Shown piece by piece: positions 17,585 through 26,079 of a stretch of DNA of 64,000 nucleotides. A program made the position numbers and the translations under genes. Numbering within the stretch: the stretch's first letter is position 1; each line of letters begins with the position of its first letter. The DNA comes from Corynebacterium kroppenstedtii DSM 44385 (GTDB lineage Bacteria > Actinomycetota > Actinomycetes > Mycobacteriales > Mycobacteriaceae), in NCBI RefSeq assembly GCF_000023145.1, contig NC_012704.1, positions 2,170,001 to 2,234,000 on the forward strand, in the 5' to 3' direction. Under the pieces are notes generated by a model, which was not told where the DNA came from, made no database searches, and saw nothing but the letters and a program-made list of their open reading frames with translations.

Positions 17585-17709
17585 AGAACTGCGAGGGTAT
17601 ATGCAGCCTGGACAAAAGTGCGGGGGCATATGGGCGAAAAATGGCCAAAAATTGACCATATTCACCCGCAGTTTTCACAACCGCCCCCTATATACCCCCA
17701 CAGTTTTCC
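17585..17709 (+). repeat. Dispersed palindromic element, copy B
   Basis: About 125 bp. Left iterons TGCGAGGGTATATG and GTGCGGGGGCATATGG, the core GCGAAAAATGGCCAAAAATT, then inverted iterons CCATATTCACCCGCAGTTTT and CCTATATACCCCCACAGTTTT. Same orientation and spacing as copies A and C. It lies between rplA and the orphan gene pair. Confidence 0.85.
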
Positions 17710-17912
17710 GGCACGCGGGCACGAACCCCGCAAATCCTGAACAAAAGTCACGCAAGAAGATCAGAAGCGCCCGCACATAGACCACACAGAAGCCACGCGC
17801 AACCCAGACCTCCCCAAAAACCAACACAAAACAGGGGTAAGCAGCAAAGAGGCAGTCCGGACACTTTTGCTACTTATCCCCTACTTATCCCGGGAATGTG
17901 CCAACTATATGC

Positions 17913-17944
17913 AAAAAGGCAGATCCACAAAATGTGAATCTGCC
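17913..17944 (-). terminator. Rho-independent terminator of rplKA
   Basis: On the minus strand GGCAGATTCACA / TGGATCTGCC form a stem with a TTTTG-type loop, followed by five T residues, 80 nt downstream of the rplA stop. Confidence 0.8.
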
Positions 17945-18024
17945 TATCGTTTGACTAACTCAACCGGGCTACATGCAACCAACCGAGCTAGCCGAGCCAA
18001 CCGCAGTAATGCGGCTACAGAAAA

Positions 18025-18738
18025 CTACTCAGCCTCGCCGGTGTAGTTCTTCACCACAGTGTTGTCGACGGGCACAGCCGGACCGTTGGTGCAGGACACG
18101 GTGACCTTCTTCAGGTAACGGCCCTTCGCGGCGGACGGCTTCACGCGAAGCAGTTCGTCGATCAGTGCACCGTAGTTCTCGGCAAGCTGCTCAGCAGAGA
18201 ACGAAGCCTTGCCCAGCACAGCGTGCAGGTTGGCGGCCTTGTCCACGCGGAACGAGATTTTACCGCCCTTGATTTCCTTCACAGCCTTGGTGACGTCGGT
18301 GGTCACCGTACCGGTCTTCGGGTTAGGCATCAGGCCACGGGGACCCAGGACACGTGCAACGCGACCAACCTTGGCCATCTGGTCCGGCGTCGCGATAGCA
18401 GCGTCGAAGTCGGTCCAGCCACCCTGGATCCGCTCAACCAGTTCTGCAGTGCCGACGACATCGGCGCCAGCTTCCTCAGCGGCGGTAGCGTTCGGGCCCT
18501 CAGCGAAGACCACAACGCGGACCTCTTTACCCGTGCCGTTCGGCAAGGACACGGTGCCACGAACCAGCTGGTCAGCCTTACGCGGGTCAACACCCAGGCG
18601 GATAGCAACGTCCACCGTGGGGTCGTATGAGGAGTATGCGGTCTCCTTGACGGTCTTCATCGCGTCGATAGGAGCGTAGATACGGCCGGCGTCGATCTTC
18701 TCCAACGCAGCCTTGTAAGCCTTCGAGTTCTTGCTCAT
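18025..18738 (-). CDS. rplA: 50S ribosomal protein L1 (uL1)
   Basis: 237 residues, full length. L1 forms the mobile stalk near the E site and often represses its own operon. Typical sequence: [16 protein letters not shown] at the N-terminus, [57 protein letters not shown] and [18 protein letters not shown]. The frame continues 33 codons upstream, but the ATG at 18738 gives the family start. It follows rplK in the usual order. Confidence 0.98.
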   Translation of the reverse strand: MSKNSKAYKAALEKIDAGRIYAPIDAMKTVKETAYSSYDPTVDVAIRLGVDPRKADQLVRGTVSLPNGTGKEVRVVVFAEGPNATAAEEAGADVVGTAELVERIQGGWTDFDAAIATPDQMAKVGRVARVLGPRGLMPNPKTGTVTTDVTKAVKEIKGGKISFRVDKAANLHAVLGKASFSAEQLAENYGALIDELLRVKPSAAKGRYLKKVTVSCTNGPAVPVDNTVVKNYTGEAE

Positions 18739-18854
18739 AAAAATCCAATCCTTAAACGTTTGGAGTAGTGGTCGCGGGCCAGCAAGAGGCCCTCCCACTG
18801 AAAAGTGAATTACGCGAAACGCGGGCACCAAACCCACACTAAGCGGAACGAGAG

Positions 18855-19295
18855 TTACGCGGTAGCGCCCTTGACCTCGATGCCCATGGAACGTGCGGTA
18901 CCAGCGATGATGCGCGCACCCATGTCAAGGTCATTCGCGTTCAGGTCTTCCATCTTGGTCTGTGCAATCTCCTTGCACTGATCCCACGTGACGGACCCGA
19001 CCTTGTTGGTGTTCGGCTCGCCCGAACCCTTCTGCAGGTTCGCAGCCTTCAGGAGCAGCTTCGCAGCCGGCGGGGTCTTCAGCTTGAACGTGAACGAGCG
19101 GTCCTCGTACACGGTGATCTCAACCGGAACGACGTTTCCGCGCTGGTCTTCCGTCGCAGCGTTGTAGGCCTTGCAGAACTCCATGATGTTGACACCATGA
19201 GCACCCAACGCAGGACCAACCGGCGGAGCCGGGTTAGCCTGACCAGCCTGAATCTGCAGCTTAATGAAGCCCGAAACCTTCTTCTTCGGAGCCAT
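18855..19295 (-). CDS. rplK: 50S ribosomal protein L11 (uL11)
   Basis: 146 residues. Binds the GTPase-associated region of 23S rRNA and is the thiostrepton target. Sequence marks: [40 protein letters not shown] and the C-terminal [15 protein letters not shown] precedes the ATG. It lies 116 nt before rplA, and 265 nt after nusG, a gap that seems to hold only a promoter. Confidence 0.98.
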   Translation of the reverse strand: MAPKKKVSGFIKLQIQAGQANPAPPVGPALGAHGVNIMEFCKAYNAATEDQRGNVVPVEITVYEDRSFTFKLKTPPAAKLLLKAANLQKGSGEPNTNKVGSVTWDQCKEIAQTKMEDLNANDLDMGARIIAGTARSMGIEVKGATA

Positions 19296-19560
19296 TGTTA
19301 CAACCTCTTTCTGTTACCAAACAACGCGACTCTGACCCCCACAGTGAACGTCCACCATGACCATCAGAACCCGCATCATTCGACCGGATGCCTGAATTCC
19401 CAGGCCACCGGAAAGATGACAGTGACATTCGTGCGTCCAGCCAGCGACATCCACCGTTGCGGTATTTCACCATCGCGATGTACACCACCAAGGCTCAGAC
19501 ACACACGAAGAACCAAGATACCGGAGCGCGGCACCTTGGCCCAAATCCACCCAGGTAGCT

Positions 19561-20622
19561 TTAGTTGATCTTCTCCACCTGGTCAAAGTCCAATTCCACA
19601 GGGGTCTCGCGCCCGAAGATGGACACCAGAGCCTTCAGCTTGCTGTTCTCGGCATCGATCTCGGAAATCGTCGCGGACACGGATGCAAACGGACCGGATA
19701 AGACCGTCACGGCCTCGCCAACCTCGTAGTCCACCTTGACCTTGTCCGCAGAAGGACGCGGAGGTGCAGCCACGCCAGTGCTGGACACATCCACAGCAGC
19801 GGGCTCCTCGCCTTCCTGCTCGGCCTTCTGCGTCGCGGTCTCCGGCGGCAATAGGAACTTCGCGACCTCGCGAATCTTCACCGGCGTGGGGTGTCCCTCA
19901 TTCCCGACGAAGCTCGTGATCCCCGGCGTGTCACGAATGACCGACCAGGATGCGTCGTCAAGCTCAATACGCATCAACACGTACCCCGGAAGCAGCTTGT
20001 GCTTGACAACCTTCCGCTTCCCGTCCTTGACCTCGACTTCTTCCTCGATGGGGACGACAACTTCGTGGATCTGCTCGTCGACACCCAGGGTCTGCGAGCG
20101 AACCTCCAGGTCCGTCTTCACCTTGTTTTCGTAACCTGAGTAACACTGGACGATGTACCACTCACCCGGCAGCTTCTTCAGCTCACGCATGAACTTGCGC
20201 AGACGCACCTTGTAGGCCTGCATCGCGGCCGCCTCGGGGTCCTGCTCCGTCTCGTCCGCAGCGGAGGGCTGATCGCCGGCTCCTTCGCTTGCCGACGCTC
20301 CACGTGCCGACGCTGACCCGTCCGCGTCGCTCCCCGTGGTCACAGAGGGCGATGCCGCAGTGTTATCGCTTTCCGCCGCCGTTTCCGTGGCGACGGCACC
20401 TTCGGCGTCCATATCACGAGCTTGATCGGCCTCATTGTCCTGTGAGCCAGCAGCGTCGGCCTTATTACCTCCGTCGGACGAGCTCTGCGCTGCGCCCGCG
20501 GAGAACTGGGGCTGCTGGGCCTTACGAGCAGCCTCTTGGACATCAGCGGCTGCCTGTGCTGCTAAATCCGCGGCACTCTGCGGCTTGTCGGACTCGGTGG
20601 ATGAATTCGTTGTGTCACTCAT
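19561..20622 (-). CDS. nusG: Transcription termination/antitermination protein NusG
   Basis: 353 residues, about twice the E. coli length. Residues about 1-150 are an acidic Ala/Ser/Asp/Glu-rich extension. The NGN domain follows, about 154-255 ([44 protein letters not shown]), then a Glu/Pro-rich linker (about 263-295) and the KOW domain (about 296-353, [20 protein letters not shown]). NusG binds RNA polymerase and couples it to Rho and the ribosome. The ATG at 20622 starts [11 protein letters not shown]; an upstream in-frame start is less likely. Extended N-termini are common in this genus. Confidence 0.95.
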   Translation of the reverse strand: MSDTTNSSTESDKPQSAADLAAQAAADVQEAARKAQQPQFSAGAAQSSSDGGNKADAAGSQDNEADQARDMDAEGAVATETAAESDNTAASPSVTTGSDADGSASARGASASEGAGDQPSAADETEQDPEAAAMQAYKVRLRKFMRELKKLPGEWYIVQCYSGYENKVKTDLEVRSQTLGVDEQIHEVVVPIEEEVEVKDGKRKVVKHKLLPGYVLMRIELDDASWSVIRDTPGITSFVGNEGHPTPVKIREVAKFLLPPETATQKAEQEGEEPAAVDVSSTGVAAPPRPSADKVKVDYEVGEAVTVLSGPFASVSATISEIDAENSKLKALVSIFGRETPVELDFDQVEKIN

Positions 20623-20658
20623 GAATATTTTCAGTCCTTCTCTGCGGTGTTTCCAAAG

Positions 20659-20691
20659 GAAAATCCCGCCTCCCCTCTCGGGTTGGCGGGA
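20659..20691 (-). terminator. Hairpin with T-tract between secE and nusG
   Basis: On the minus strand TCCCGCC / GGCGGGA pair around a 14-nt loop, followed directly by TTTTCCTTT. It could lower read-through from secE into nusG. Seen in sequence; activity is inferred. Confidence 0.5.
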
Positions 20692-20786
20692 CAATATGGG
20701 AGCGATTATACACAGCTGACCGGGCTATTCCCAACTATATTTTGCGCTGTTCGGGGCCTCGGCCGACGTGGGCTGTTAATGCGTAT

Positions 20787-21110
20787 TTAGTGAGTGAGAG
20801 TCCACTCGACGCCTTTACCGGCGAGGAAGTCGACGCCCGAAACAATGCCGATCACGACGATCAGGAAAAGCAGGACAACGCCGGTGTAGACGCCCATCTG
20901 ACGCCATGTCGGCCAAATGACTTTCCGCATTTCGGCAATAACACCGCGGAAATAATCGACGATCTGGGTGAAGATATTTCCACGGCCCCCCACGGTCTCT
21001 GGGCCCGATTGGGCGCTACGAGCGCGGGATTTTGACACAGTGGAGGATCCTGTGATCTGGCGTTTACCGGACGGACGCAATGCTCCCGTAGAGCTTCGTT
21101 CCTCGCTCAC
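20787..21110 (-). CDS. secE: Preprotein translocase subunit SecE
   Basis: 107 residues. SecE clamps SecY in the plasma membrane. The N-terminal half is basic and Ser-rich; the conserved block FTQIVDYFRGVIAEMRKVIW PTWRQM is followed by one membrane helix (about 77-95, GVVLLFLIVVIGIVSG). The GTG at 21110 is chosen because GAGGAG lies 7 nt upstream; the longer frame would run back into the tRNA-Trp gene. Located between tRNA-Trp and nusG, the usual place. Confidence 0.95.
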   Translation of the reverse strand: MSEERSSTGALRPSGKRQITGSSTVSKSRARSAQSGPETVGGRGNIFTQIVDYFRGVIAEMRKVIWPTWRQMGVYTGVVLLFLIVVIGIVSGVDFLAGKGVEWTLTH

Positions 21111-21182
21111 GCGCACTCTCCTCAACTGAGATGAAAATGTACACACGCCAGTTCCGCGGAAAACTGGCTTAATACGTTTTTG

Positions 21183-21255
<73 letters not shown>

Positions 21256-21418
21256 ATGTTTTCCTACCGCTACCTTACAGCAACGGATCCACACCATCGC
21301 TGATGTGAACTGATCTCTGTACCTGCACCGGTCAGGCAACACACCAACCATAGCAGAGAAGCCTCACGCCTAAACCAGGCGATAGTGGGCTCCACTTTCG
21401 ACGGTGGTGCACAGTGGG

Positions 21419-21447
21419 AGAAAAAGGGCCACCCGTCAGGGCGACCC
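21419..21447 (-). terminator. Terminator after tRNA-Met
   Basis: On the minus strand a 9-bp stem (GGGTCGCCC / GGGTGGCCC with two G-U pairs) and a 4-nt loop are followed by TTTTT, 17 nt past the tRNA 3' end. Confidence 0.7.
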
Positions 21448-21463
21448 CTCATCTATCTCCCAG

Positions 21464-21537
21464 TAGCGATGGAGGGACTCGAACCCTCGACCTCACGATT
21501 ATGAGTCGTGCGCTCTCACCATCTGAGCTACATCGCC
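21464..21537 (-). tRNA. tRNA-Met (CAT)
   Basis: 74 nt. Acceptor GGCGATG / CATCGCT with a G-U first pair, D-loop GCTCAGATGGTGAGAGC, anticodon loop CTCATAA with anticodon CAT, T arm GGTTCGAGTCC. The first-pair form and D-loop suit the elongator tRNA; the initiator is less likely. Confidence 0.92.
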
Positions 21538-21555
21538 ACAGTTACAACACATAAT

Positions 21556-21592
21556 CCCGGTGGACCTACCGGAGCACCGTCAGTCCACCGGG
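21556..21592 (-). terminator. Strong hairpin between tRNA-Thr and tRNA-Met
   Basis: Perfect 10-bp arms CCCGGTGGAC and GTCCACCGGG around a 17-nt loop. No clear U tract follows, so it may be a weak terminator or a processing signal. Confidence 0.4.
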
Positions 21593-21606
21593 AATTGGTG
21601 TAACGG

Positions 21607-21679
21607 AGCCCCCTGACAGAATCGAACTGTCGACCTTTTCCTTACCATGGAAACGCTCTGCCGACTGAGCTAAGGGGGC
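21607..21679 (-). tRNA. tRNA-Thr (GGT)
   Basis: 73 nt. Acceptor GCCCCCT / AGGGGGC, D-loop GCTCAGTCGGCAGAGC, anticodon stem TTTCC / GGAAA with loop ATGGTAA (anticodon GGT), T arm GTTCGATTC. Confidence 0.94.
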
Positions 21680-21861
21680 AACAATCCGCTGGAATCACGT
21701 ATAACAGCGCAAACGTGATCTTGCGAAGCCTCACACAATGTAACCGACCAGAATGGAACTCACAAATCACCAGGTCAGACGGTGTGGGGATCGAAACCGA
21801 ACTGCCCGCTAGAGAAAACTCTCGCAAGACGAGCCCGGGCAGAGATCTCACCGGCAACGAC

Positions 21862-21900
21862 AAAACCCGCCGGGCTGCAAAACTCTGCAACCCTGGCGGG
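21862..21900 (-). terminator. Terminator after tRNA-Tyr
   Basis: On the minus strand the arms CCCGCCAGGGTTGCA and TGCAGCCCGGCGGG form a long stem with few mismatches, followed by TTTT; it begins 8 nt past the tRNA 3' end. Confidence 0.7.
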
Positions 21901-21908
21901 ATCATGGG

Positions 21909-21990
21909 TGCCAGATGATGGATTCGAACCAACGTAGGCAAAGCCGACGGATTTACAATCCGCTCCCTTTGGCCGCTCGGGCAATCTGGC
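21909..21990 (-). tRNA. tRNA-Tyr (GTA)
   Basis: 82 nt, class II with a long variable arm (CGGCTTTGCC). Acceptor GCCAGAT / ATCTGGC, anticodon stem CGGAT / ATCCG with anticodon GTA, T arm GGTTCGAATCC. Confidence 0.94.
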
Positions 21991-22143
21991 GTGCGCTCAG
22001 TTGAACGCGCTGCATACTCTACTACGAATACAGGCCTAGACAGCAAATCATCCCGTCACGCTGGGATTTTGCGGAGGCTAACGACGCGGCTCGCGGGGAT
22101 TCACACTCCGCGCACCACCCGGCATCAGCACACCCCGTCGTCG

Positions 22144-23211
22144 CTACCCGACGCGCGCCATCGTGAAGCCCAGCAGTGCGCGCAGAGCATTCGTCGTCGA
22201 GTTATCCGGCAGCGCCTCAAGCGCCTTCAAGGCAGCGTCGGCGTGCTCCTCCACTTTCGCAACCGTCCGCGCTCGCGCGTCCGTCGCAGCGATCAAAGCA
22301 AGCGCTTCTTCAACGTCGGCATCCGTCGACAAGGGGGAACGCAGCATCTCACGGAGCCGCTGGTTCTCTTTCCTGTCGCCTTCCATCGCGTAGAGCATCG
22401 GCAGGGTGTGCACGCCCTCGCGCAAGTCCGTGCCCGGCGTCTTTCCCGATTCACTGGTGTCGGAAAAGATGTCGATCATGTCGTCGACAATTTGGAACAC
22501 CATGCCCAGGTGCTCCCCGAATGTGGCCAGTGCCTGCTGGATCGGGGCCGGGGTTCCGGCGTGCATCGCCCCAAGAAAACCCGCAGAACGGATAAGGACC
22601 GCCGTCTTCTCGTGGATGACGTTTAAGTAGTGTTCAATCTCATCGCCCGAGGTCGCGCCGATAGTTTCGCGCATTTGCCCCGTGACTAAGTCCCCGAAGG
22701 CTTCCGAGAAGTGCTTCACCGTCTTCACACCCAGCGACGCCATCAACCGCGATGCGGCCGACAGGATGAAGTCCCCCGCCAAGATGGCTACCGAGTTATT
22801 CCACCGAAAGTTCGCGCTATCCGCGCCGCGACGTTTCTCGGCCTCGTCCATCACATCGTCGTGGTAGAGCGTCGCCAAGTGGGTCATCTCGACGACGATG
22901 GCGGCCTTGATGACGTCGTCGCACCCCGGCCTCTCGCCGTAACGGGACGCGAGCAGGGCAAACATGGGGCGGACGCGCTTCCCCCCGGCCAGTGCCAAGT
23001 GCTTGACCTTGTCGGTCACGAACGATGCGCCCTGATCCAACTCACGGATAAGCAGTTTCTCGCATTTTTCCATCCCGTCGGCCACAAAGGAATTCAATTC
23101 GTCGTCGCCGAGGTCAATACTGGACTCCACACTACGGGAATCCAGGCCGGTAACCTCGCCTCTCAGGGCGTCGACGCTGGATTCCACAGCACTGCTCTGT
23201 CCGCTGGTCAT
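22144..23211 (-). CDS. Long-chain polyprenyl diphosphate synthase
   Basis: 355 residues. Trans-prenyltransferase that extends FPP or GGPP with IPP. The first Asp-rich motif is in ATLYHDDVMDEAEKRRG and the second in VFQIVDDMIDIFSD; GGKRVRP binds the substrate diphosphate. Residues before the first motif are not bulky aromatic, which fits a long product such as the menaquinone side chain. Next to menG, so a role in menaquinone is likely; the gene is often named grcC or ispB in relatives. The ATG at 23211 has GAGG upstream; the longer frame starts within an intergenic region. Confidence 0.88.
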   Translation of the reverse strand: MTSGQSSAVESSVDALRGEVTGLDSRSVESSIDLGDDELNSFVADGMEKCEKLLIRELDQGASFVTDKVKHLALAGGKRVRPMFALLASRYGERPGCDDVIKAAIVVEMTHLATLYHDDVMDEAEKRRGADSANFRWNNSVAILAGDFILSAASRLMASLGVKTVKHFSEAFGDLVTGQMRETIGATSGDEIEHYLNVIHEKTAVLIRSAGFLGAMHAGTPAPIQQALATFGEHLGMVFQIVDDMIDIFSDTSESGKTPGTDLREGVHTLPMLYAMEGDRKENQRLREMLRSPLSTDADVEEALALIAATDARARTVAKVEEHADAALKALEALPDNSTTNALRALLGFTMARVG

Positions 23212-23407
23212 CGCACGATCCTCGTTCGTTGGGCATGGGTAGATGGTCACGAGCACGCGTCGCGTGTAGGGCCCCGCAATCAGGGACGACGCAGCACGCA
23301 CGAGCACGATGGTGGCTCGCAGCCGTCTAAAACAACGTGCCTAGCCTATCGCACAAAAACAAACCCACAGATATGGGCCGTCGGCACCTTGGGGTTTCGT
23401 CGGGCTT

Positions 23408-24097
23408 TTATCGCGGTTTCGTCGCGCTGTGGAGGGCCACGATGCCGCCGGTCAAGTTCCTCCAGCCGACCTCTTTCCAGCCCGCAGACTGGATGATCCG
23501 CGCTAAAGTCTCCTGGTCAGGCCACGCGCGGATGGACTCTGCCAGATACACGTACGACTCGGGGTCCGAGGACACGATTTTCGCCACCGTCGGCAGCGCG
23601 CGCATCAGGTACTCCGTATAGATCGTCGAGAACACGGGGATCACCGGCGTTGAAAACTCACACACCGTTAAACGTCCACCCGGCTTGACGACGCGGGCTA
23701 TCTCGCGGAGCCCGGCGGCTGTGTCCCCGAAGTTCCTGAGGCCGAAAGAGATGGTGGCAGCGTCGAAAGTGTTATCGGCGAAGGGCAAGTTAAGCCCGTC
23801 ACCTGCGACTAAAGGGACGTTCCGATGGCGTCCGGCCTTCAACATACCGAGGGAAAAGTCGCACCCCACCACTAGCGCGCCGGACTTGGATAGTTCCGCC
23901 GTGGAGACGCCCGTCCCGGCGGCGAGGTCCACGACTTTCTCGCCGGGCTTCGGATCGAGCCGCTTGCGCGTTGCTTTTCGCCACAGCGTGTCGATCCCGC
24001 CAGTCAGCACGGTGTTAGTTAGGTCATATTTCTTGCCGACGGCATCGAACATGCGCGCCACTTCACGGGGTTTCTTTTCCAACGTCGCTCTAGCCAC
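23408..24097 (-). CDS. menG: Demethylmenaquinone methyltransferase
   Basis: 229 residues. SAM-dependent methylation of demethylmenaquinone, the last step of menaquinone synthesis. Motifs: [20 protein letters not shown] at the N-terminus, the SAM motif [36 protein letters not shown] and [12 protein letters not shown]. The GTG at 24097 ([10 protein letters not shown]) matches corynebacterial homologues better than the upstream frame. It ends 28 nt from the MgtA-like gene upstream, same strand. Confidence 0.92.
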   Translation of the reverse strand: MARATLEKKPREVARMFDAVGKKYDLTNTVLTGGIDTLWRKATRKRLDPKPGEKVVDLAAGTGVSTAELSKSGALVVGCDFSLGMLKAGRHRNVPLVAGDGLNLPFADNTFDAATISFGLRNFGDTAAGLREIARVVKPGGRLTVCEFSTPVIPVFSTIYTEYLMRALPTVAKIVSSDPESYVYLAESIRAWPDQETLARIIQSAGWKEVGWRNLTGGIVALHSATKPR

Positions 24098-24125
24098 GAG
24101 GCCCCAGAGTACCCGGTGAGCTCGT

Positions 24126-25307
24126 CTACGCGTACCGGTACTCGCGCTCCGCGCGCCACCTCTCCAGCAGGGTCGGCCGGATTTCTTGCCCCATCGGAGA
24201 CTCAATCGCCGCCTCATAGTGGCCCATCAGCTCGTCACCAAGGCACTCCCACGTGCGCTTTTTCACGGAGTTTCGGGCAGCGACACATCGATCGTGATAA
24301 CCATCCGGTTCGAGCAGGCGATCAACCGCCTCAGGGAGGTCCTGCTCGAAGGATTCCACGGGCAGTAATTCCCCATCGACGCCGTCGTCAATGAGGTCAA
24401 TGGGCCCACCGGCTTTCGGCCCGATGGTGGGCACCCCCGAGGCTAACGACTCTTGAACAGCCTGGCAGAACGTCTCGTATTCGCCTGGGTGGACGAAGAG
24501 GTCCAAGGAGGCATACACCTCCGCTAGATCCTCCCCGTATTTCGCGCCGGTGAAGATCGCGCGTGGCAGCAGCTCGCGCAATTCTTGACTGTCGGGTCCG
24601 TCGCCAGTGATCACGAGCTGGATATCGTCGCGGTCTTGCAGAGCAGCCAATCGGTACACGGATTTTTCCGCCGCCAAGCGCCCGACGTAGCCGACGATTT
24701 TCTGCCCGTTCGGGGCCCATTTTCGACGCAGCGCGTCCGACCTCTTCGTCGGGGAGAAAAGCTCAATATCGACGCCACGCGCCCAGTGGTGCACGTCTCT
24801 GATTTTGTGGTGGCGGAGTTCCTGAATGGTTACCGACGACGGCGCAAGCGTCCGTGAGCAGGCGTTATGGACCGTCCGCGTCCACTGCCACGCCGCCGAG
24901 GCCAGTGGTTTCATGTGGTAATTATTCGCAAACCCGGCCACATCCGTCTGGTAGATGGCAACCGTCGGAATCCCCAGTTGAGCTGCACCGAACGCACCCG
25001 CAGCACCGAGCACGAACGGGCTAGCTGCATGAACGACATCTGGCTTGTATTTACGTAAGGCTCTCTTCACGGCCGGCGTCGGCACCCCGATGGGGAGTGA
25101 GTCAATGAGCGGAACCTGAACGGTGGGAACGCGGGCGATGGGGAAACCCGCATAGTCCGGGCATTCATCTTGAACCTCGCGAGCGCCCGGCGCGATGACT
25201 AGTGCGTCGTGGCCGTGGCGGTCGCAGTATTCCAAGACCCGGAGAATTGAGTTAGTGACACCGTTGATGTTTGGAAGAAATGATTCTGCAACAATTGCAA
25301 TGCGCAT
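24126..25307 (-). CDS. mgtA: GT4 alpha-mannosyltransferase, MgtA-like
   Basis: 393 residues. GT-B glycosyltransferase with N-terminal [20 protein letters not shown], the middle [18 protein letters not shown] and the nucleotide-sugar motif [20 protein letters not shown] (EX7E). In C. glutamicum the homologous enzyme, also encoded beside menG, transfers mannose from GDP-mannose to a glucuronosyl diacylglycerol anchor of lipomannan-type glycolipids; the same role is inferred here. It works on the cytoplasmic face of the membrane. The ATG at 25307 starts the conserved MRIAIVAES. Confidence 0.85.
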   Translation of the reverse strand: MRIAIVAESFLPNINGVTNSILRVLEYCDRHGHDALVIAPGAREVQDECPDYAGFPIARVPTVQVPLIDSLPIGVPTPAVKRALRKYKPDVVHAASPFVLGAAGAFGAAQLGIPTVAIYQTDVAGFANNYHMKPLASAAWQWTRTVHNACSRTLAPSSVTIQELRHHKIRDVHHWARGVDIELFSPTKRSDALRRKWAPNGQKIVGYVGRLAAEKSVYRLAALQDRDDIQLVITGDGPDSQELRELLPRAIFTGAKYGEDLAEVYASLDLFVHPGEYETFCQAVQESLASGVPTIGPKAGGPIDLIDDGVDGELLPVESFEQDLPEAVDRLLEPDGYHDRCVAARNSVKKRTWECLGDELMGHYEAAIESPMGQEIRPTLLERWRAEREYRYA

Positions 25308-25385
25308 ACGACTTCTTCTCTTCCTCAATTCCCCGCGATAATGCGGTTATTTTTGCCGATAAGAAATGCTGTTTTATGCTGCCGA

Positions 25386-25973
25386 TCATCTATCTCGGTG
25401 GCCATTGTATAAATTTTTCTTCCGTTCGGCGCGTCGGTTAATCAACGCTATTGCTCCCATCGACAGCGCGACCGTCACGATAAATGTTGAAACCGCTGGT
25501 AGAAGGGATAATGTCCAGGTTCTTCCTTGAACTCGGACAATGTCGGGGTGGCTGTGGGAATACTCCACCCACACTTTCTGGCCATCGTGCAATCCGCCGG
25601 GATATAAAACTCCCGTGTTGGGGGAATGGAATTCTCCGGAGCTATCCCGAAATGAAATTGCTGTGCGCAACAGGCCGACGTGGTTCACCGTGGCGATGGC
25701 GGTTTCTTTATCTTTGTGCAGCTTAATGTCGTTATAGACTGGCCCGGCGACGAGCGTGGCGCAGACCAGAGTCATGAGTAACGCGATTAATGCGACGGCC
25801 TGGCGGCATCGGCGGGCCACGGTGTCGATCCGCTCCTCATCATCACCGCGAGACAATGTCCGACGGGGGCTCCGCGGCTTGTCGTCGTGAGGTGACTTGT
25901 CGGTCTGGGGCGTCTGATCCCCGTTAAGTGACTTGTCACCCGCGTTCATGTCGTGGGTTCTGGTCGCGTTCAC
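25386..25973 (-). CDS. Membrane protein with DUF3592-like extracytoplasmic segment
   Basis: 195 residues. A charged, Asp/Pro-rich N-terminal part (about 1-55), one helix (about 61-80, AVALIALLMTLVCATLVAGP), an extracytoplasmic part with ISFRDSSGEFHSPNTGVLYP and GQKVWVEYSHSHPDIVRVQG, and a second helix (about 155-178), then a basic end. The pattern with a V-x-Y-x-P-x-x-P type motif resembles DUF3592 proteins. Function unknown; lies between mgtA and menD, an order conserved in the genus. The GTG at 25973 has GGAGG 11 nt before it; starts at 25985 or 25949 are also possible. Confidence 0.75.
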   Translation of the reverse strand: MNATRTHDMNAGDKSLNGDQTPQTDKSPHDDKPRSPRRTLSRGDDEERIDTVARRCRQAVALIALLMTLVCATLVAGPVYNDIKLHKDKETAIATVNHVGLLRTAISFRDSSGEFHSPNTGVLYPGGLHDGQKVWVEYSHSHPDIVRVQGRTWTLSLLPAVSTFIVTVALSMGAIALINRRAERKKNLYNGHRDR

Positions 25974-26079
25974 TCCGATACTCACCTCCCCGCCGTCGTG
26001 CCCTGATCATTATCCGCTTTCGTATGGTCATCGTTGTGCTGTTCTGCTGCCGTGCTTGGCATCGCTGCTGCGTTTGGCG

